From the NCBI GenBank assembly GCA_017449935.1, contig JAFSYP010000074.1, positions 62,001 through 126,000 on the forward strand: a stretch of DNA of 64,000 nt, written 5' to 3'. The DNA is from Clostridia bacterium (lineage in GTDB: Bacteria; Bacillota; Clostridia; Oscillospirales; Acutalibacteraceae). Every line of letters begins with the position of its first letter. Position 1 is the first letter of the stretch. The position numbers were made by a program, and so were the translations under genes. A model generated the notes under the pieces. That model searched no databases and was not told where the DNA came from. It saw nothing but the letters and a program-made list of their open reading frames with translations. Below, in pieces: positions 23,970-33,095 of this stretch.

Positions 23970-24952
23970 AAAAAGCTGTTCGCATCGTTGTTTCGCTCGT
24001 GCTGTGCCTGAGCATCGCGCTCGCCTCATCCGCCGTGTTTTTCACGCCGCAGGCGCAGGCCGCCGACAGCAAGAGCGAGTTCAAGGAAAAGATGGAAATC
24101 GTATTTGACAAGTTCGTCAACGTGATGATCGACGTGATCCATCGCGGATTGGTCGTTGTGCGCTTCCCGTGGAACCCGAAGAGCGGCCGCACGGTGGATA
24201 TGTCCAAGTTCACGCTCGTGTTCGAGGACGAATTTGACGGCGACACGATCAACACGGACGTTTGGACGCACTACCGCCAGGGCGTGCGCAAGGGCGGCTA
24301 CTGGGACAAGGAACAGGCGTTTCTGCGCGACGGCAGTCTGGTGATCCGCAGCGAATACAAGGCGGACGGCAAGCACGGCGCGGGCTTCTATACCGACCGT
24401 ATCGACACCCGCCGCAAATACGAGCAGACGTACGGCTACTTCGAGTGCCGCTGCATCCTGCCGGCCGCCGAAGGACTCTGGTCGTCGTTCTGGCTGTCGT
24501 CGGAGAACATCAAGGACGGCACGCCCGGCAAGCAGGGCACGGAGATTGACGTGTTTGAATCGCCGCTGTATTACCGCGGCAGACTGGGGCTGAACAACAA
24601 TCTTGTCACGTCCAACCTGCACTACGGCGGATATGAGCTGGGGCACCGTTATCATAACGTGACGATCACAAAGGTCGACAATCCCTACACACTGTACAAC
24701 ACCTACGGCGTCGAGTGGAACGCCGACGGCTATATCTTCTATGTCAACGGCCGCGAGACAGGCCGCAGCAGCTTCGGCGGCGTGTCCGAGGTGCCGGAGT
24801 ATATGCTGCTGTCCACGGAGTTTGACGGCGTCGATGGCAAGCCGTTCCACGGCTGGTCCGGGATCGCGCGGCCGGACGCGCAGGATCTTCCGGCGGAGTT
24901 CGTCGTGGACTACGTGCGCGCCTATCAGTACAACGATCTGCTTGCGCAATAA
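23966..24952 (+). CDS. Secreted GH16-family glycoside hydrolase
   Basis: This 328-residue exported protein has a signal peptide (LVLCLSIALASSAVFFTPQAQAA) and a GH16 beta-jellyroll. The sequence LVFEDEFDGDTINTDVW opens the fold, GYFECRCILPAAEGLWSSFWL follows, and the catalytic loop reads GTEIDVFESP with the two Glu residues of the ExDxxE motif. GH16 enzymes cut beta-1,3/1,4-glucans, agar-type galactans or xyloglucan, and the specificity is not clear here. GGAGGAAG precedes the ATG. It is the second gene of a three-gene envelope operon. Confidence 0.92.
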   Translation: MKKAVRIVVSLVLCLSIALASSAVFFTPQAQAADSKSEFKEKMEIVFDKFVNVMIDVIHRGLVVVRFPWNPKSGRTVDMSKFTLVFEDEFDGDTINTDVWTHYRQGVRKGGYWDKEQAFLRDGSLVIRSEYKADGKHGAGFYTDRIDTRRKYEQTYGYFECRCILPAAEGLWSSFWLSSENIKDGTPGKQGTEIDVFESPLYYRGRLGLNNNLVTSNLHYGGYELGHRYHNVTITKVDNPYTLYNTYGVEWNADGYIFYVNGRETGRSSFGGVSEVPEYMLLSTEFDGVDGKPFHGWSGIARPDAQDLPAEFVVDYVRAYQYNDLLAQ

Positions 24953-24994
24953 TAAAGATCGAACATGAAGAACAGATCGGCAGGGGGGATCGCC

Positions 24995-26884
24995 ATGCGT
25001 TCATTGGGAAAGAAGCTGCTCGCGCTGGTTTTGTGCGCGCTTTTGTTTGCGGCTGCGCTGCCGTATGCCGTCGCCGCGCAGAAGGACCCGGTCGTTTTCG
25101 TGGCGGGGTATACCAGTTCGCGCTTGTATCTCGACCGCGGCACGCCGCAGGAACGGCGCGTGTGGCGGATGAAGCTCGACGAAAAAGTGAAGGACGCGGT
25201 CCGCAGCGAGCTGCCCGGCATCGCGTTCGATGCGGCTGCCTCGACGGTCGGGTATTACGACACGCTGTTCGACCGCCTGGAGCCGTACGTCAGCGAGGTC
25301 ATCGAGCCGCTGCGCATGAATGACGACGGCAGCTCGAAATATCCGGTCGAGGTCTATCCGCACAGCGTGGAGGAGACGCGGCTGGACGCGCTGCGCGCCG
25401 TCGGGTACTATCCGGACCATGACTCTCTGGTCATGCTCGGCAAGGCGGCAGGCGAAAAAAACGTCTACTGCTGCACGCTGGACTGGCGGCTCGGCCAGGT
25501 CGATAACGCCGCGGTGCTGGACGCGTATATCCGCGACGTGCTGCGCGTGAGCGGCGCGCAGCGGGTGGATCTGATGGGCGTCAGCTACGGCGGCCAGGTC
25601 GTGGCGAGCTATTTGTCGCTGTACGGCGCGTCGAACGTCGGCCGCGTCGTGATGCAGTGCCCCGCGATCGACGGCAGCTCCATCGTGCCGCAGCTGCTTT
25701 CCGGACAGGATTTCCGGATCGGATGGGAGGATCTCGCGCAGCTTTACCGCGCGTTCCGCATGGACGAACGCGACTTCGCTTCGCTGGCCGCGGCGGTCAG
25801 TCCCGAATTTCTGTCCGATTTCCTGCGCGCGTTCCTTGACCGTTTTCTGGTGGACTTTTTCTGCAATTTCGGCAGCGTGTGGGATCTGGTGCCGCAGGCG
25901 CAGTACGCGGCGCTGCGCGATCGGATGCTGCGCGACGGCAAGCATGACGCGATGATCGAGAAGAGCGACCGCTATCACAACGAGATCGCGCCGCACATGG
26001 CCGAAACGCTGCAAGCCGTCCGCGCGCAGGGCGTGCCGGTGTCCATCGTCGCCGGGTACGGTTATGCGCTCGCGGTGGACAACGGAAACGATTCCGACGG
26101 CGTGATCGACGTGTCCTCCATGACGGGCGCCGACTGTGCCAAGCTCGGCAAAAAACTCATCGACACGGACACGCGCAGTCTGACCGTGTCGCCGAACGGC
26201 GCGATCGACGCGTCGGCCGGCTATCTGCCGGACAGCACATGGTATGTGCAGGGACTGCTGCACAGCATGGGCGCCAACGAAGAAAAGGTCAGTGCGCTGA
26301 TGACGACGCTGCTTTTGACGGACGACGTGCCGGATGTGCGCGCGTCTGCCGAATATCCGCAGTTTTTGACCTCGCGCAACGCCTGCCGCGGCGTATTCTG
26401 CGCGTTCAGCGGCTGCGCCGAGGGCTTCTGTACGCGGTACGCCACCGCGCTGGAGATCACGAATCTGTCCCGAGAGAACAGCATCACGGTCACGAACGTG
26501 ACCTGCCGCGGCGCGAAGCTGCGCTTTTCCTTCCCGCGCGACGTGACGCTCACACCGGGTGAAACGCTCACCGCCGCCGTCAGCGGCGTCGTGCCCGAAC
26601 AGGATCTGACCGCGCTGCGCGTCACGGTACGGTACGCCGTCTATCAGGAAAAAAACACCGCCGCGAACAGCCGCACGCAGGACTTCCGTTTTGCCGCAGG
26701 CCCGACGCAGACGGCCGTCCTGACGCAGGACGTGACGGGTGCGGACGAGATCGCTGATACGCCGGCCGTGCGCACGGGCGTCATTCCGCCGCGTGCCGCC
26801 GCCGCAAGCGTGCTGTATCGGCTCTGGTCGGCGATCCTCGCCGTGTGTCGGTTCGTCCGGCAGGTGCGCGCGTTCGCGATCTGA
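24995..26884 (+). CDS. Secreted alpha/beta hydrolase, LCAT/lipase-like
   Basis: This 629-residue protein starts with a signal peptide (LGKKLLALVLCALLFAAALPYAVAA). The fold opens with PVVFVAGYTSSRLYL, and the nucleophile elbow is LMGVSYGGQVVASYL (GxSxG). This matches LCAT/phospholipase-like hydrolases, and a His/Asp charge relay is plausible further on. A C-terminal region of about 150 residues looks like a beta domain, and a final hydrophobic helix (VLYRLWSAILAVCRFV) may bind the membrane. I chose the ATG at 24995, with GGGGGG 8 bases upstream; the earlier ATG at 24965 has none. It follows GH16 by 42 bp and ends at a terminator. Confidence 0.8.
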   Translation: MRSLGKKLLALVLCALLFAAALPYAVAAQKDPVVFVAGYTSSRLYLDRGTPQERRVWRMKLDEKVKDAVRSELPGIAFDAAASTVGYYDTLFDRLEPYVSEVIEPLRMNDDGSSKYPVEVYPHSVEETRLDALRAVGYYPDHDSLVMLGKAAGEKNVYCCTLDWRLGQVDNAAVLDAYIRDVLRVSGAQRVDLMGVSYGGQVVASYLSLYGASNVGRVVMQCPAIDGSSIVPQLLSGQDFRIGWEDLAQLYRAFRMDERDFASLAAAVSPEFLSDFLRAFLDRFLVDFFCNFGSVWDLVPQAQYAALRDRMLRDGKHDAMIEKSDRYHNEIAPHMAETLQAVRAQGVPVSIVAGYGYALAVDNGNDSDGVIDVSSMTGADCAKLGKKLIDTDTRSLTVSPNGAIDASAGYLPDSTWYVQGLLHSMGANEEKVSALMTTLLLTDDVPDVRASAEYPQFLTSRNACRGVFCAFSGCAEGFCTRYATALEITNLSRENSITVTNVTCRGAKLRFSFPRDVTLTPGETLTAAVSGVVPEQDLTALRVTVRYAVYQEKNTAANSRTQDFRFAAGPTQTAVLTQDVTGADEIADTPAVRTGVIPPRAAAASVLYRLWSAILAVCRFVRQVRAFAI

Positions 26885-26896
26885 ACAGAAAAAAAC

Positions 26897-26935
26897 ACGG
26901 CTGCCGCATTCCGATCCGAATGCAGCAGCCGTTTT
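26897..26935 (+). terminator. Rho-independent terminator after the lipase gene
   Basis: ACGGCTGC (26897-26904) and GCAGCCGT (26925-26932) pair, with an inner GCATTC/GAATGC stem, followed by TTT. A-rich sequence on the other side means it may also stop the convergent gene. Confidence 0.8.
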
Positions 26936-26943
26936 AAACATTA

Positions 26944-27255
26944 TCAGCTAATCCGCTTGCCGTTCTTGAACTTGATCTTTCCCAGTAGCGGTACCTTTGC
27001 AAAGCCGGTGAACGTGTCGCTGTCGAACGTGAGGCTGATGGGCAGCTCTTTGCCGGAAAGCAGGGGAGTCGTTACGATCGCCGTGAGGGTATCGCCGTCC
27101 TCCGTGATGTTAGAAACGGCGTATTCGGGCATCGTCATGCCGGGAACCTCCGCCGTGATTTCGTATGCGCCGCCGTTGTCCGCGACCGTCAGGATCGCGT
27201 CGCCGCGGAACATCATCGTGTCGACACTGCAGGACCATTTGCCAAGACCGATCAT
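26944..27255 (-). CDS. Small beta-rich protein, unknown
   Basis: This 103-residue protein has no signal peptide or membrane segment. Alternating polar and hydrophobic stretches (GDAILTVADNGGAYEITAEV, TLTAIVTT, ISLTFDSDTFTGFAKV) suggest a single beta-barrel or sandwich, like small lipocalin-like proteins found in clostridia. I cannot name a family. AAGGAG lies 11 bases before the ATG. The gene is transcribed away from an AraC-type regulator gene, and both promoters must lie in the 122 bp between them. It is a likely target of that regulator. Confidence 0.7.
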   Translation of the reverse strand: MIGLGKWSCSVDTMMFRGDAILTVADNGGAYEITAEVPGMTMPEYAVSNITEDGDTLTAIVTTPLLSGKELPISLTFDSDTFTGFAKVPLLGKIKFKNGKRIS

Positions 27256-27279
27256 ATTGAATCAAACTCCTTTTCATAG

Positions 27280-27295
27280 TGTATACGGACACTGT
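27280..27295. promoter_or_regulatory. Inverted repeat AGTGT-ACACT in divergent region
   Basis: AGTGTATACGGACACT lies between the small beta protein gene and the AraC-type gene, about 25 bp from the former's start. It could be an operator or a leader hairpin. Confidence 0.35.
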
Positions 27296-27317
27296 ATCAT
27301 TTTTTTTGGCTTTGGTA

Positions 27318-27346
27318 TTGTACAAATTATAGGTTCATGGTACAAT
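27318..27346 (+). promoter_or_regulatory. Promoter of the AraC-type gene with palindromic ends
   Basis: TTGTAC (27318-27323) and TACAAT (27341-27346) are spaced by 17 bp. TTGTAC and GTACAA (27340-27345) form an inverted repeat that covers both boxes, a pattern that would suit autoregulation. Confidence 0.5.
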
Positions 27347-27377
27347 CATGGACAGAGAACGGCAGGGAGGGATGCAT

Positions 27378-27734
27378 ATGCAGCGCAGGACTGCCGCAGA
27401 ACAGGCGCTTTTGGTACAGCGCTATATCGAAAAACACCTGACGGAGCGCATCACCGTGCGCCAGATCGCGCACGCGCTCGGCCGCAACGCCAGCTATCTG
27501 AACACATGCTACCGCGCGCAGACAGGCGAGAGCATCACCGGCTATATCCGCCGCCGCAAGATCGGCGCCGCCCGTCGGCAGCTGCGTGAAACGGCGCAGT
27601 CCCCGGCGGAGATCTGCGCCGCGCTGGGTTATTTTGACCAAAGTCATTTTATCCGCGCGTTCAAAGCGGAGACCGGCATGACGCCCGGCGCCTACCGTCG
27701 GCGCGCCGTATCGGAAGACATGCAGGAAGAATGA
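27378..27734 (+). CDS. AraC-family HTH regulator, DNA-binding domain only
   Basis: This 118-residue protein consists of the double helix-turn-helix of AraC/XylS regulators: ITVRQIAHALGRNASYLNTCY, then SPAEICAALGYFDQSHFIRAFKAETGMTPGAYRR. No ligand or response-receiver domain precedes it, so it resembles short SoxS/MarA-like members and may respond through its abundance. I chose the ATG at 27378 because AGGGAGG lies 7 bases upstream; the ATG at 27372 is too close to it. It is transcribed away from the small beta protein and followed by the exopolysaccharide promoter. Confidence 0.9.
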   Translation: MQRRTAAEQALLVQRYIEKHLTERITVRQIAHALGRNASYLNTCYRAQTGESITGYIRRRKIGAARRQLRETAQSPAEICAALGYFDQSHFIRAFKAETGMTPGAYRRRAVSEDMQEE

Positions 27735-27753
27735 ACCTTTTTCTGTCGAAATA

Positions 27754-27782
27754 TTGACTTTGGACTTTTTTTGTATTATGAT
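27754..27782 (+). promoter_or_regulatory. Promoter of the exopolysaccharide cluster
   Basis: TTGACT (27754-27759) and TATGAT (27777-27782) are spaced by 17 bp, with a T-rich spacer. It lies about 75 bp before the first gene. Confidence 0.7.
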
Positions 27783-27855
27783 AAAACTAAATATAGTATC
27801 AGTATGAGTGAAAGTCTTTATTTTCCAAAATAGAAGTTTTCTGGGGGAACATACA

Positions 27856-29748
27856 GTGAAAAAGGTTGCAAAGAATCTGGAGCTGCTTGCGCGGCAGGCA
27901 ATCCTGGTCATTGCCGATATTCTGCTCATCAACGCCAGTTATTTCCTGACGGCTCTGCTCAATAACGGCAGCGAGAGGATGAGCGAGATTTCGCCCATGC
28001 TGCTGGCGCGCGCACTGCCGGTGACGGTGCTGTTCCTGGTGGTCTACGTGCTGTTCGGTCTGTACAGCAGCATCTGGAAATATGCCGGTATCAACGACCT
28101 GCTGCGCTGCTGTGCGGCGGGCGTGATGGGCGGCCTTCTGAGCGTTTCCGTGGACAAGATCGGCAACGCGATGGATTGGGATTACATGGGCAACTTTACC
28201 GCCTCGTTCTATGTCAGCAGCACGATGATGATCGTTGCGCTGTGCGGCGGCTTCCGGATGCTCTACCGTGCGAGCCGTTATCTGTATCATACGAACGCCA
28301 TGCTTCAGCGCGGGCGGCGGAACCAGAAGCGCATCATGCTCGTCGGGGCGGGCGATATGGGTATGCTGATGATGCGCGAGCTCGAGGCGAACGAGTACCG
28401 CTGGGGCAGACCTGTGGTGATCGTGGACGACAACCCCGTCAAGCAGGGCAAGCGTTTTTCCGGCATCCCAGTTCGCGGCGGCACGGACAGGATCCCCGAG
28501 ATCGCGCAGAAGTTCGAGGTGGACGAGATCCTGTTCTGTATCCCGTCCGTGTCCGTGCAGCGGCAGACCGAGATCATGAACATCGCCATGCAGACCGACT
28601 GCGTGCTGAAGAAATGTCCGACGCTGATGGAGCTCAACGGCGAAACGCCGGACATCCAGAAGATCCGCAGCGTGGAGATTACCGACCTGCTCCCGCGGCC
28701 GGAGGTCGACCTGAACGTCGACCAGTGCAAGTATCTCAACGGTAAAACGGTCCTCGTGACCGGCTGCGGGTCGATCGGCAGCGAGCTTTGCCGCCAGGTC
28801 GCCAAGCACAAGCCTCTGCGCATGGTGCTGGTGGACAATTACGAGAACAATGTTTTCAGCCTCTATCATGAGCTCAGGCGGATCTATCAGGACCAGTTTC
28901 CCATCTATATCCGCATCGGTTCCGTGCAGGATATCGGCCGGATGCGGGAGATTTTTGAGGAATTTCATCCCGACATCGTATTCCACGCGGCGGCGCACAA
29001 GCATGTGCCGCTGATGGAAAACAGCCCGTGCGAAGCGGTCAAAAACAATATATTCGGCACGTACAATACGGCGAAGGTCGCCGTGGAGTGCAAGGTCAAA
29101 AAATTCGTGATCCTCTCGACGGACAAGGCGGTCAATCCGGCGAACGTCATGGGCGCGACCAAGCGCGTGACGGAGCTGATCGTGCAGTACTTCGACCGCC
29201 ATGCGCCGCAGACGCAGTTTGCCGCCGTGCGGTTCGGCAACGTGCTCGGCTCCAACGGCAGCGTGATCCCGATATTCAAAAAACAGATCGAATGCGGCGG
29301 CCCCGTGACGGTGACCGATCCGGAGATCACGCGGTATTTCATGACCATTCCCGAAGCCGCGCAGCTCGTGATCCAGGCGGGCAGCCTTTCGCAGGGCGGC
29401 GAGGTGTTCGTTCTGGATATGGGCAAACCGGTGCGCATTCTGGATCTTGCCGAAAAGATCATCAAGCTGTCTGGCTATGTGCCGTACAAGGACATCGACA
29501 TCGTATTCACCGGCCTTCGTCCGGGCGAGAAGCTGTATGAGGAGCTGACGCTGAACGAGGAGATGGCGGGACGCAAACGGACCGCGAACAACAAGATCTA
29601 TGTGACGCCGCCGGTGGAGTTTTCCGATCAGAAAATGGAGCAGTCGCTCAAGGCGCTGCGCCGCGCGACCCCGGACAACGTGCGCGACCTGCTGCGGCAG
29701 ATCGTGCCGAACTATCACGAAAATCCCGACGCTCCGGCGGTGGAATAA
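27856..29748 (+). CDS. CapD/EpsC-type membrane NDP-sugar 4,6-dehydratase
   Basis: This 630-residue protein has four N-terminal membrane segments (LVIADILLINASYFL onward), then two Rossmann-type regions: GAGDMGMLMMRELE, then VTGCGSIGSELCRQV with SDR-type NAD binding. The catalytic region carries STDKAVNPANVMGATKR and the conserved PLMENSPCEA. This is the PglF/WbpM/CapD family, which makes UDP-4-keto-6-deoxy sugars such as precursors of bacillosamine or FucNAc. I chose the GTG at 27856 because GGGGGA lies 7 bases upstream; the GTG at 27808 has none. It is first in the cluster. Confidence 0.93.
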   Translation: MKKVAKNLELLARQAILVIADILLINASYFLTALLNNGSERMSEISPMLLARALPVTVLFLVVYVLFGLYSSIWKYAGINDLLRCCAAGVMGGLLSVSVDKIGNAMDWDYMGNFTASFYVSSTMMIVALCGGFRMLYRASRYLYHTNAMLQRGRRNQKRIMLVGAGDMGMLMMRELEANEYRWGRPVVIVDDNPVKQGKRFSGIPVRGGTDRIPEIAQKFEVDEILFCIPSVSVQRQTEIMNIAMQTDCVLKKCPTLMELNGETPDIQKIRSVEITDLLPRPEVDLNVDQCKYLNGKTVLVTGCGSIGSELCRQVAKHKPLRMVLVDNYENNVFSLYHELRRIYQDQFPIYIRIGSVQDIGRMREIFEEFHPDIVFHAAAHKHVPLMENSPCEAVKNNIFGTYNTAKVAVECKVKKFVILSTDKAVNPANVMGATKRVTELIVQYFDRHAPQTQFAAVRFGNVLGSNGSVIPIFKKQIECGGPVTVTDPEITRYFMTIPEAAQLVIQAGSLSQGGEVFVLDMGKPVRILDLAEKIIKLSGYVPYKDIDIVFTGLRPGEKLYEELTLNEEMAGRKRTANNKIYVTPPVEFSDQKMEQSLKALRRATPDNVRDLLRQIVPNYHENPDAPAVE

Positions 29749-29773
29749 GGATTGAATCCAGACAGAAAGGCGG

Positions 29774-30874
29774 ATGGCTTTGCGAAGGATCCTGTTTGTG
29801 GCGACGGTCCCGGTTCACTTTCGCTTTTTTCACCTGCCCTGCTTCAAGATGCTTCAGGAGCACGGGTATGAAGTGCATACCGTCTGCCGTGCGGCGGAGG
29901 AGTTTCCCTATACGGACAAGCAGTTCGTCGTGCCGATGGGGCGCAGTCCCTTCTCGCCGATCAACCGCGGGGCGCTGAAGACGCTGCGCGAGATCATCCG
30001 CGAGGGCGACTATGACGTCGTCCACGGGCACACGCCGGTCGGCGGCGCGCTGGCGCGGCTGGCTGCGCGCAAGGCGCGCAAAAACGGCACACGCGTGTTC
30101 TATACGGCGCACGGCTTTCATTTTTACAAAGGCGCATCTCTGCTCAACTGGCTCGTTTTCCTGCCGGTCGAGTGGTTTTTGTCCTTTTTTACCGACACGC
30201 TCATCACCATCAACCGCGAGGATTACGAACGTGCGAAGCGGCTGCTCCATGCGAAGCACACGGCTTATGTGCACGGGATCGGCTGCCAGACGCAGAAATA
30301 TTACTGCCTTCGGGGCGAGGAACGCGACGCGATGCGCCGGGAGCTGGGGCTTCGGGCGGACGACGTCGTGCTTGTCTACGTCGCGGAGCAGAACGCCAAC
30401 AAAAATCAGGGGATGCTCGTGCGCGCGGCAAAGACGCTGCAAACGCAGTTTCCGCACCTTCGTCTGCTGATCGTCGGCCCCGACAACGCGGGCGGCGCGT
30501 ACGAAAAGCTGGCGCGGGAGCTGGATGCGCCGGTACGCTTCCTCGGCCTGCGGGAGGATATCCCGCAGATCCTGTCCGTCTGCGATCTGTATACAGCGTC
30601 GAGCCTGCGCGAGGGACTGCCGGTCAACGTGATGGAGGCGATGGCGTCCGCACTGCCGGTCGTGGCGATGGAGAACCGCGGGCACCGCGCGCTGGTGCTT
30701 GACGGCGAAACGGGCTTTCTCGTTCATGACGAGGCGCAGATGTGCGAAAAGATCCGCGCGCTTCTGACCGACGACGCGCTGTATCGGCGGTGCAGTGCGG
30801 CGGCTCTGGAACGGGTAAAAGAATTTGACGTGCAGCGTGTGCTTTCGGAGCTCTCGCAGCTTTACTTTGCATAA
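29774..30874 (+). CDS. Glycosyltransferase, GT4 family
   Basis: This 366-residue GT-B enzyme has ILFVATVPVHFRFFHL at the acceptor side, YDVVHGHTPVGG, and a C-terminal donor domain with VAEQNANKNQGMLVRAA and the EGLPVNVMEAMASALPVV motif (the E-x7-E region of GT4). It resembles EpsD-type sugar transferases that add residues to an undecaprenyl-linked unit. It follows the dehydratase by 25 bp. The sugar is unknown. Confidence 0.9.
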   Translation: MALRRILFVATVPVHFRFFHLPCFKMLQEHGYEVHTVCRAAEEFPYTDKQFVVPMGRSPFSPINRGALKTLREIIREGDYDVVHGHTPVGGALARLAARKARKNGTRVFYTAHGFHFYKGASLLNWLVFLPVEWFLSFFTDTLITINREDYERAKRLLHAKHTAYVHGIGCQTQKYYCLRGEERDAMRRELGLRADDVVLVYVAEQNANKNQGMLVRAAKTLQTQFPHLRLLIVGPDNAGGAYEKLARELDAPVRFLGLREDIPQILSVCDLYTASSLREGLPVNVMEAMASALPVVAMENRGHRALVLDGETGFLVHDEAQMCEKIRALLTDDALYRRCSAAALERVKEFDVQRVLSELSQLYFA

Positions 30875-30886
30875 CGGAGGATCGCT

Positions 30887-32005
30887 ATGGAATGTGTCCG
30901 GGTTTTGCATGTGCTGCACTCCATGAACTGCGGCGGCGCGGAAACGCTGCTGATGCACTTGTACCGCAACGTGGACAGGCAGCGCATACAGTTTGATTTT
31001 CTCGTCAACGTGTTTGACGAAATGTTTTATGAGAAAGAGATCGGATCGCTCGGCGGGCGGATTTACCGGATGCCGTTTCTGACGAAGACGACGCCGATCG
31101 GATATGTGCGGGATCTGACGCGGTTTTTCAAAGCGCATCCGTACCGCATCGTCCATTCCCATCTTGAAACGACGACCGGACTGATCCTCGGCGCGGCGAA
31201 GCGCGCCGGCGTGCCGGTGCGGATCGCGCACAGCCATACGTCCCGCTTTTCGCATTCGGGACTTTCCGCGGTACCGGAAAACCTCTTCAAGGCGTTCTGC
31301 CGCACGCGCGTCGTGCCGAACGCAACGAAGCTGTTCGGCTGTTCGGAGCTGGCGAACGCGTGGCTGTACGGAAAGCACGCGGGCGAGAGCACGCTGCTGC
31401 GCAACGGGATCGACGTGGACGCGTGCGCGTTCGACGGCGCGGTGCGTCGGGAGATGCGGCGCGCGCTCGCGCCGGACGAAGTGCAGCTGTTCGGCCACGT
31501 CGGACGCTTTACGGACGAAAAGAATCACGCGTTTCTTTTGGATATATTTTCGCGGTATCGCCGCACACACCCGAACGCCCGGCTGCTGCTGGTCGGCGAC
31601 GGCCCTCTGCGGCAGCAGTGTGAGGCGCAGGCGCAGCGCGAAGGGCTCGCCGACAGCGTCCGTTTTTTGGGACTTCGGGACGACGTGCCGCGCCTTCTGC
31701 AGGCGATGGACTGCTTTTTGCTGCCGTCGAAGTACGAGGGGCTTCCGCTGGTGATCGTGGAGGCCGAGGCGGCAGGTCTGCCGTGTCTTGCGGCGGACAC
31801 CGTGTCGCCGATGGCGAATCTCGGCGCCGGACCGTTCCGGTTTTTACCACTGGAGGCGGACGCATGGATCGATGCGATGGAAAACGTGCGGCCGCGGGAG
31901 GACCGCGCAGACGCCGCGGCGGTCGTCCGCGCGCACGGGTATGACAGCCGCGAGCAGGCTGAGGCGCTGCAGGCGTATTATTTGCAGGTAATGGAGGAGC
32001 TATGA
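30887..32005 (+). CDS. Glycosyltransferase, GT4 family
   Basis: This 372-residue GT-B enzyme opens with VRVLHVLHSMNCGGAETLLMHLYR, has RIVHSHLETTTGLI, and ends with the donor-site motif KYEGLPLVIVEAEAAGLP. It is close to EpsF-type transferases. GGAGG lies before the ATG, and the stop overlaps the next start by 4 bp, so translation is coupled. Confidence 0.9.
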   Translation: MECVRVLHVLHSMNCGGAETLLMHLYRNVDRQRIQFDFLVNVFDEMFYEKEIGSLGGRIYRMPFLTKTTPIGYVRDLTRFFKAHPYRIVHSHLETTTGLILGAAKRAGVPVRIAHSHTSRFSHSGLSAVPENLFKAFCRTRVVPNATKLFGCSELANAWLYGKHAGESTLLRNGIDVDACAFDGAVRREMRRALAPDEVQLFGHVGRFTDEKNHAFLLDIFSRYRRTHPNARLLLVGDGPLRQQCEAQAQREGLADSVRFLGLRDDVPRLLQAMDCFLLPSKYEGLPLVIVEAEAAGLPCLAADTVSPMANLGAGPFRFLPLEADAWIDAMENVRPREDRADAAAVVRAHGYDSREQAEALQAYYLQVMEEL

Positions 32006-33078
32006 CGGTAACGGTCCGACTGAGCGAAGTGCCGCTGCATCTGTATCAGGTGCTGGCGGGTTTTTCGGCGCTGCAGAAAGAGGGCGCGCTGCGCGTTCGC
32101 TTCGAGCGGCTGCGTCCCGGCTCGCCCGACGTGCTTCCCTACAATATGCTTGAGGTCGTCACGGAAGACGGACGGCGGCTGATTTACGACATGAACGACG
32201 GCTACGCAAATCTCCTGCCGGACGCGGGAGAGGTCGTCCCGTTTTACAATGCTCTGCTGGCACGCTGCGACGTGCTGTTCAAGCGCAGCTTCGACCGCAC
32301 GCAGAACGCGGCGTTCGACGCGCCGCAGAAGATGCTGCCCACGCCGCCGAATTTTCTCGTGACGCGCAAAGGTAATCCCGCGCATTTTCCCGTGCCGTGC
32401 GATCCGAAGCGCGAAAAAATCAAGAAGCTGGTGCGGATGCTGCCCGGCTCGCCGTACTACAACGGACATATCCTGGAGGATAACATTTTTTCGCCCCCGC
32501 GCGTTTCGCCGCAGCCGAAGATCCTGTTTATGGCGCGTCTGTGGGATCCCGCGGGAGAAACGCCGGGACAGCTCACCGAAGCGATGGCTGAGGAGCGGCA
32601 CGCGATCAATGAAAGCCGCGCCGCATGTATCCGGCTGCTGCGCCGTGAATTTGCGGACAGGTTCTTTGGCGGCGTTGCGGCGTCGGAGTTTACCCGGCGG
32701 GAATATGCGGACGTCGTGCTGGACGATCCGTCTCTTGCACGCAAGGATGCGTATCTTGCGTTCATGAAGACGTTTGACATTCACATTTCCACGATGGGCC
32801 TTCACGGCTCGACAGGATGGAAGTTTGCCGAGTATATTGCCGCGTCCAAGGTGATCGTCTGCGAGCCGCTTTGTTATGAAAGCAGCGGAGGTCTTGCCGA
32901 CGGCGTGCATTATCTGTCTTTTACAGACGCCGATTCCTGCGTCGAAAACGTGCACGCGCTGCTCGACGATACGGCGCGCGCAGAAATGACGGCGCGTAAT
33001 CACAGCTATGCCGAATCCTATCTGCGTCCCGCGGCGTTCGTGCGCACGACGCTCGCGGACGCGGGCTGTATCTTGTGA
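32002..33078 (+). CDS. Probable glycosyltransferase-like protein, unknown
   Basis: This 358-residue cytoplasmic protein lacks membrane segments. The N-terminal half is unique. The C-terminal half contains ILFMARLWDPAG, then HISTMGLHGSTGWKFAEYIAASKVIVCEPLCYESSG, reminiscent of the nucleotide-binding half of GT-B or exostosin-like enzymes. I cannot place it in a numbered family. It overlaps the gene before it by 4 bp and the one after lies close, which ties it to the polysaccharide pathway. Confidence 0.6.
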   Translation: MTVTVRLSEVPLHLYQVLAGFSALQKEGALRVRFERLRPGSPDVLPYNMLEVVTEDGRRLIYDMNDGYANLLPDAGEVVPFYNALLARCDVLFKRSFDRTQNAAFDAPQKMLPTPPNFLVTRKGNPAHFPVPCDPKREKIKKLVRMLPGSPYYNGHILEDNIFSPPRVSPQPKILFMARLWDPAGETPGQLTEAMAEERHAINESRAACIRLLRREFADRFFGGVAASEFTRREYADVVLDDPSLARKDAYLAFMKTFDIHISTMGLHGSTGWKFAEYIAASKVIVCEPLCYESSGGLADGVHYLSFTDADSCVENVHALLDDTARAEMTARNHSYAESYLRPAAFVRTTLADAGCIL

Positions 33079-33095
33079 ACGGAGGAAGTGACTTC

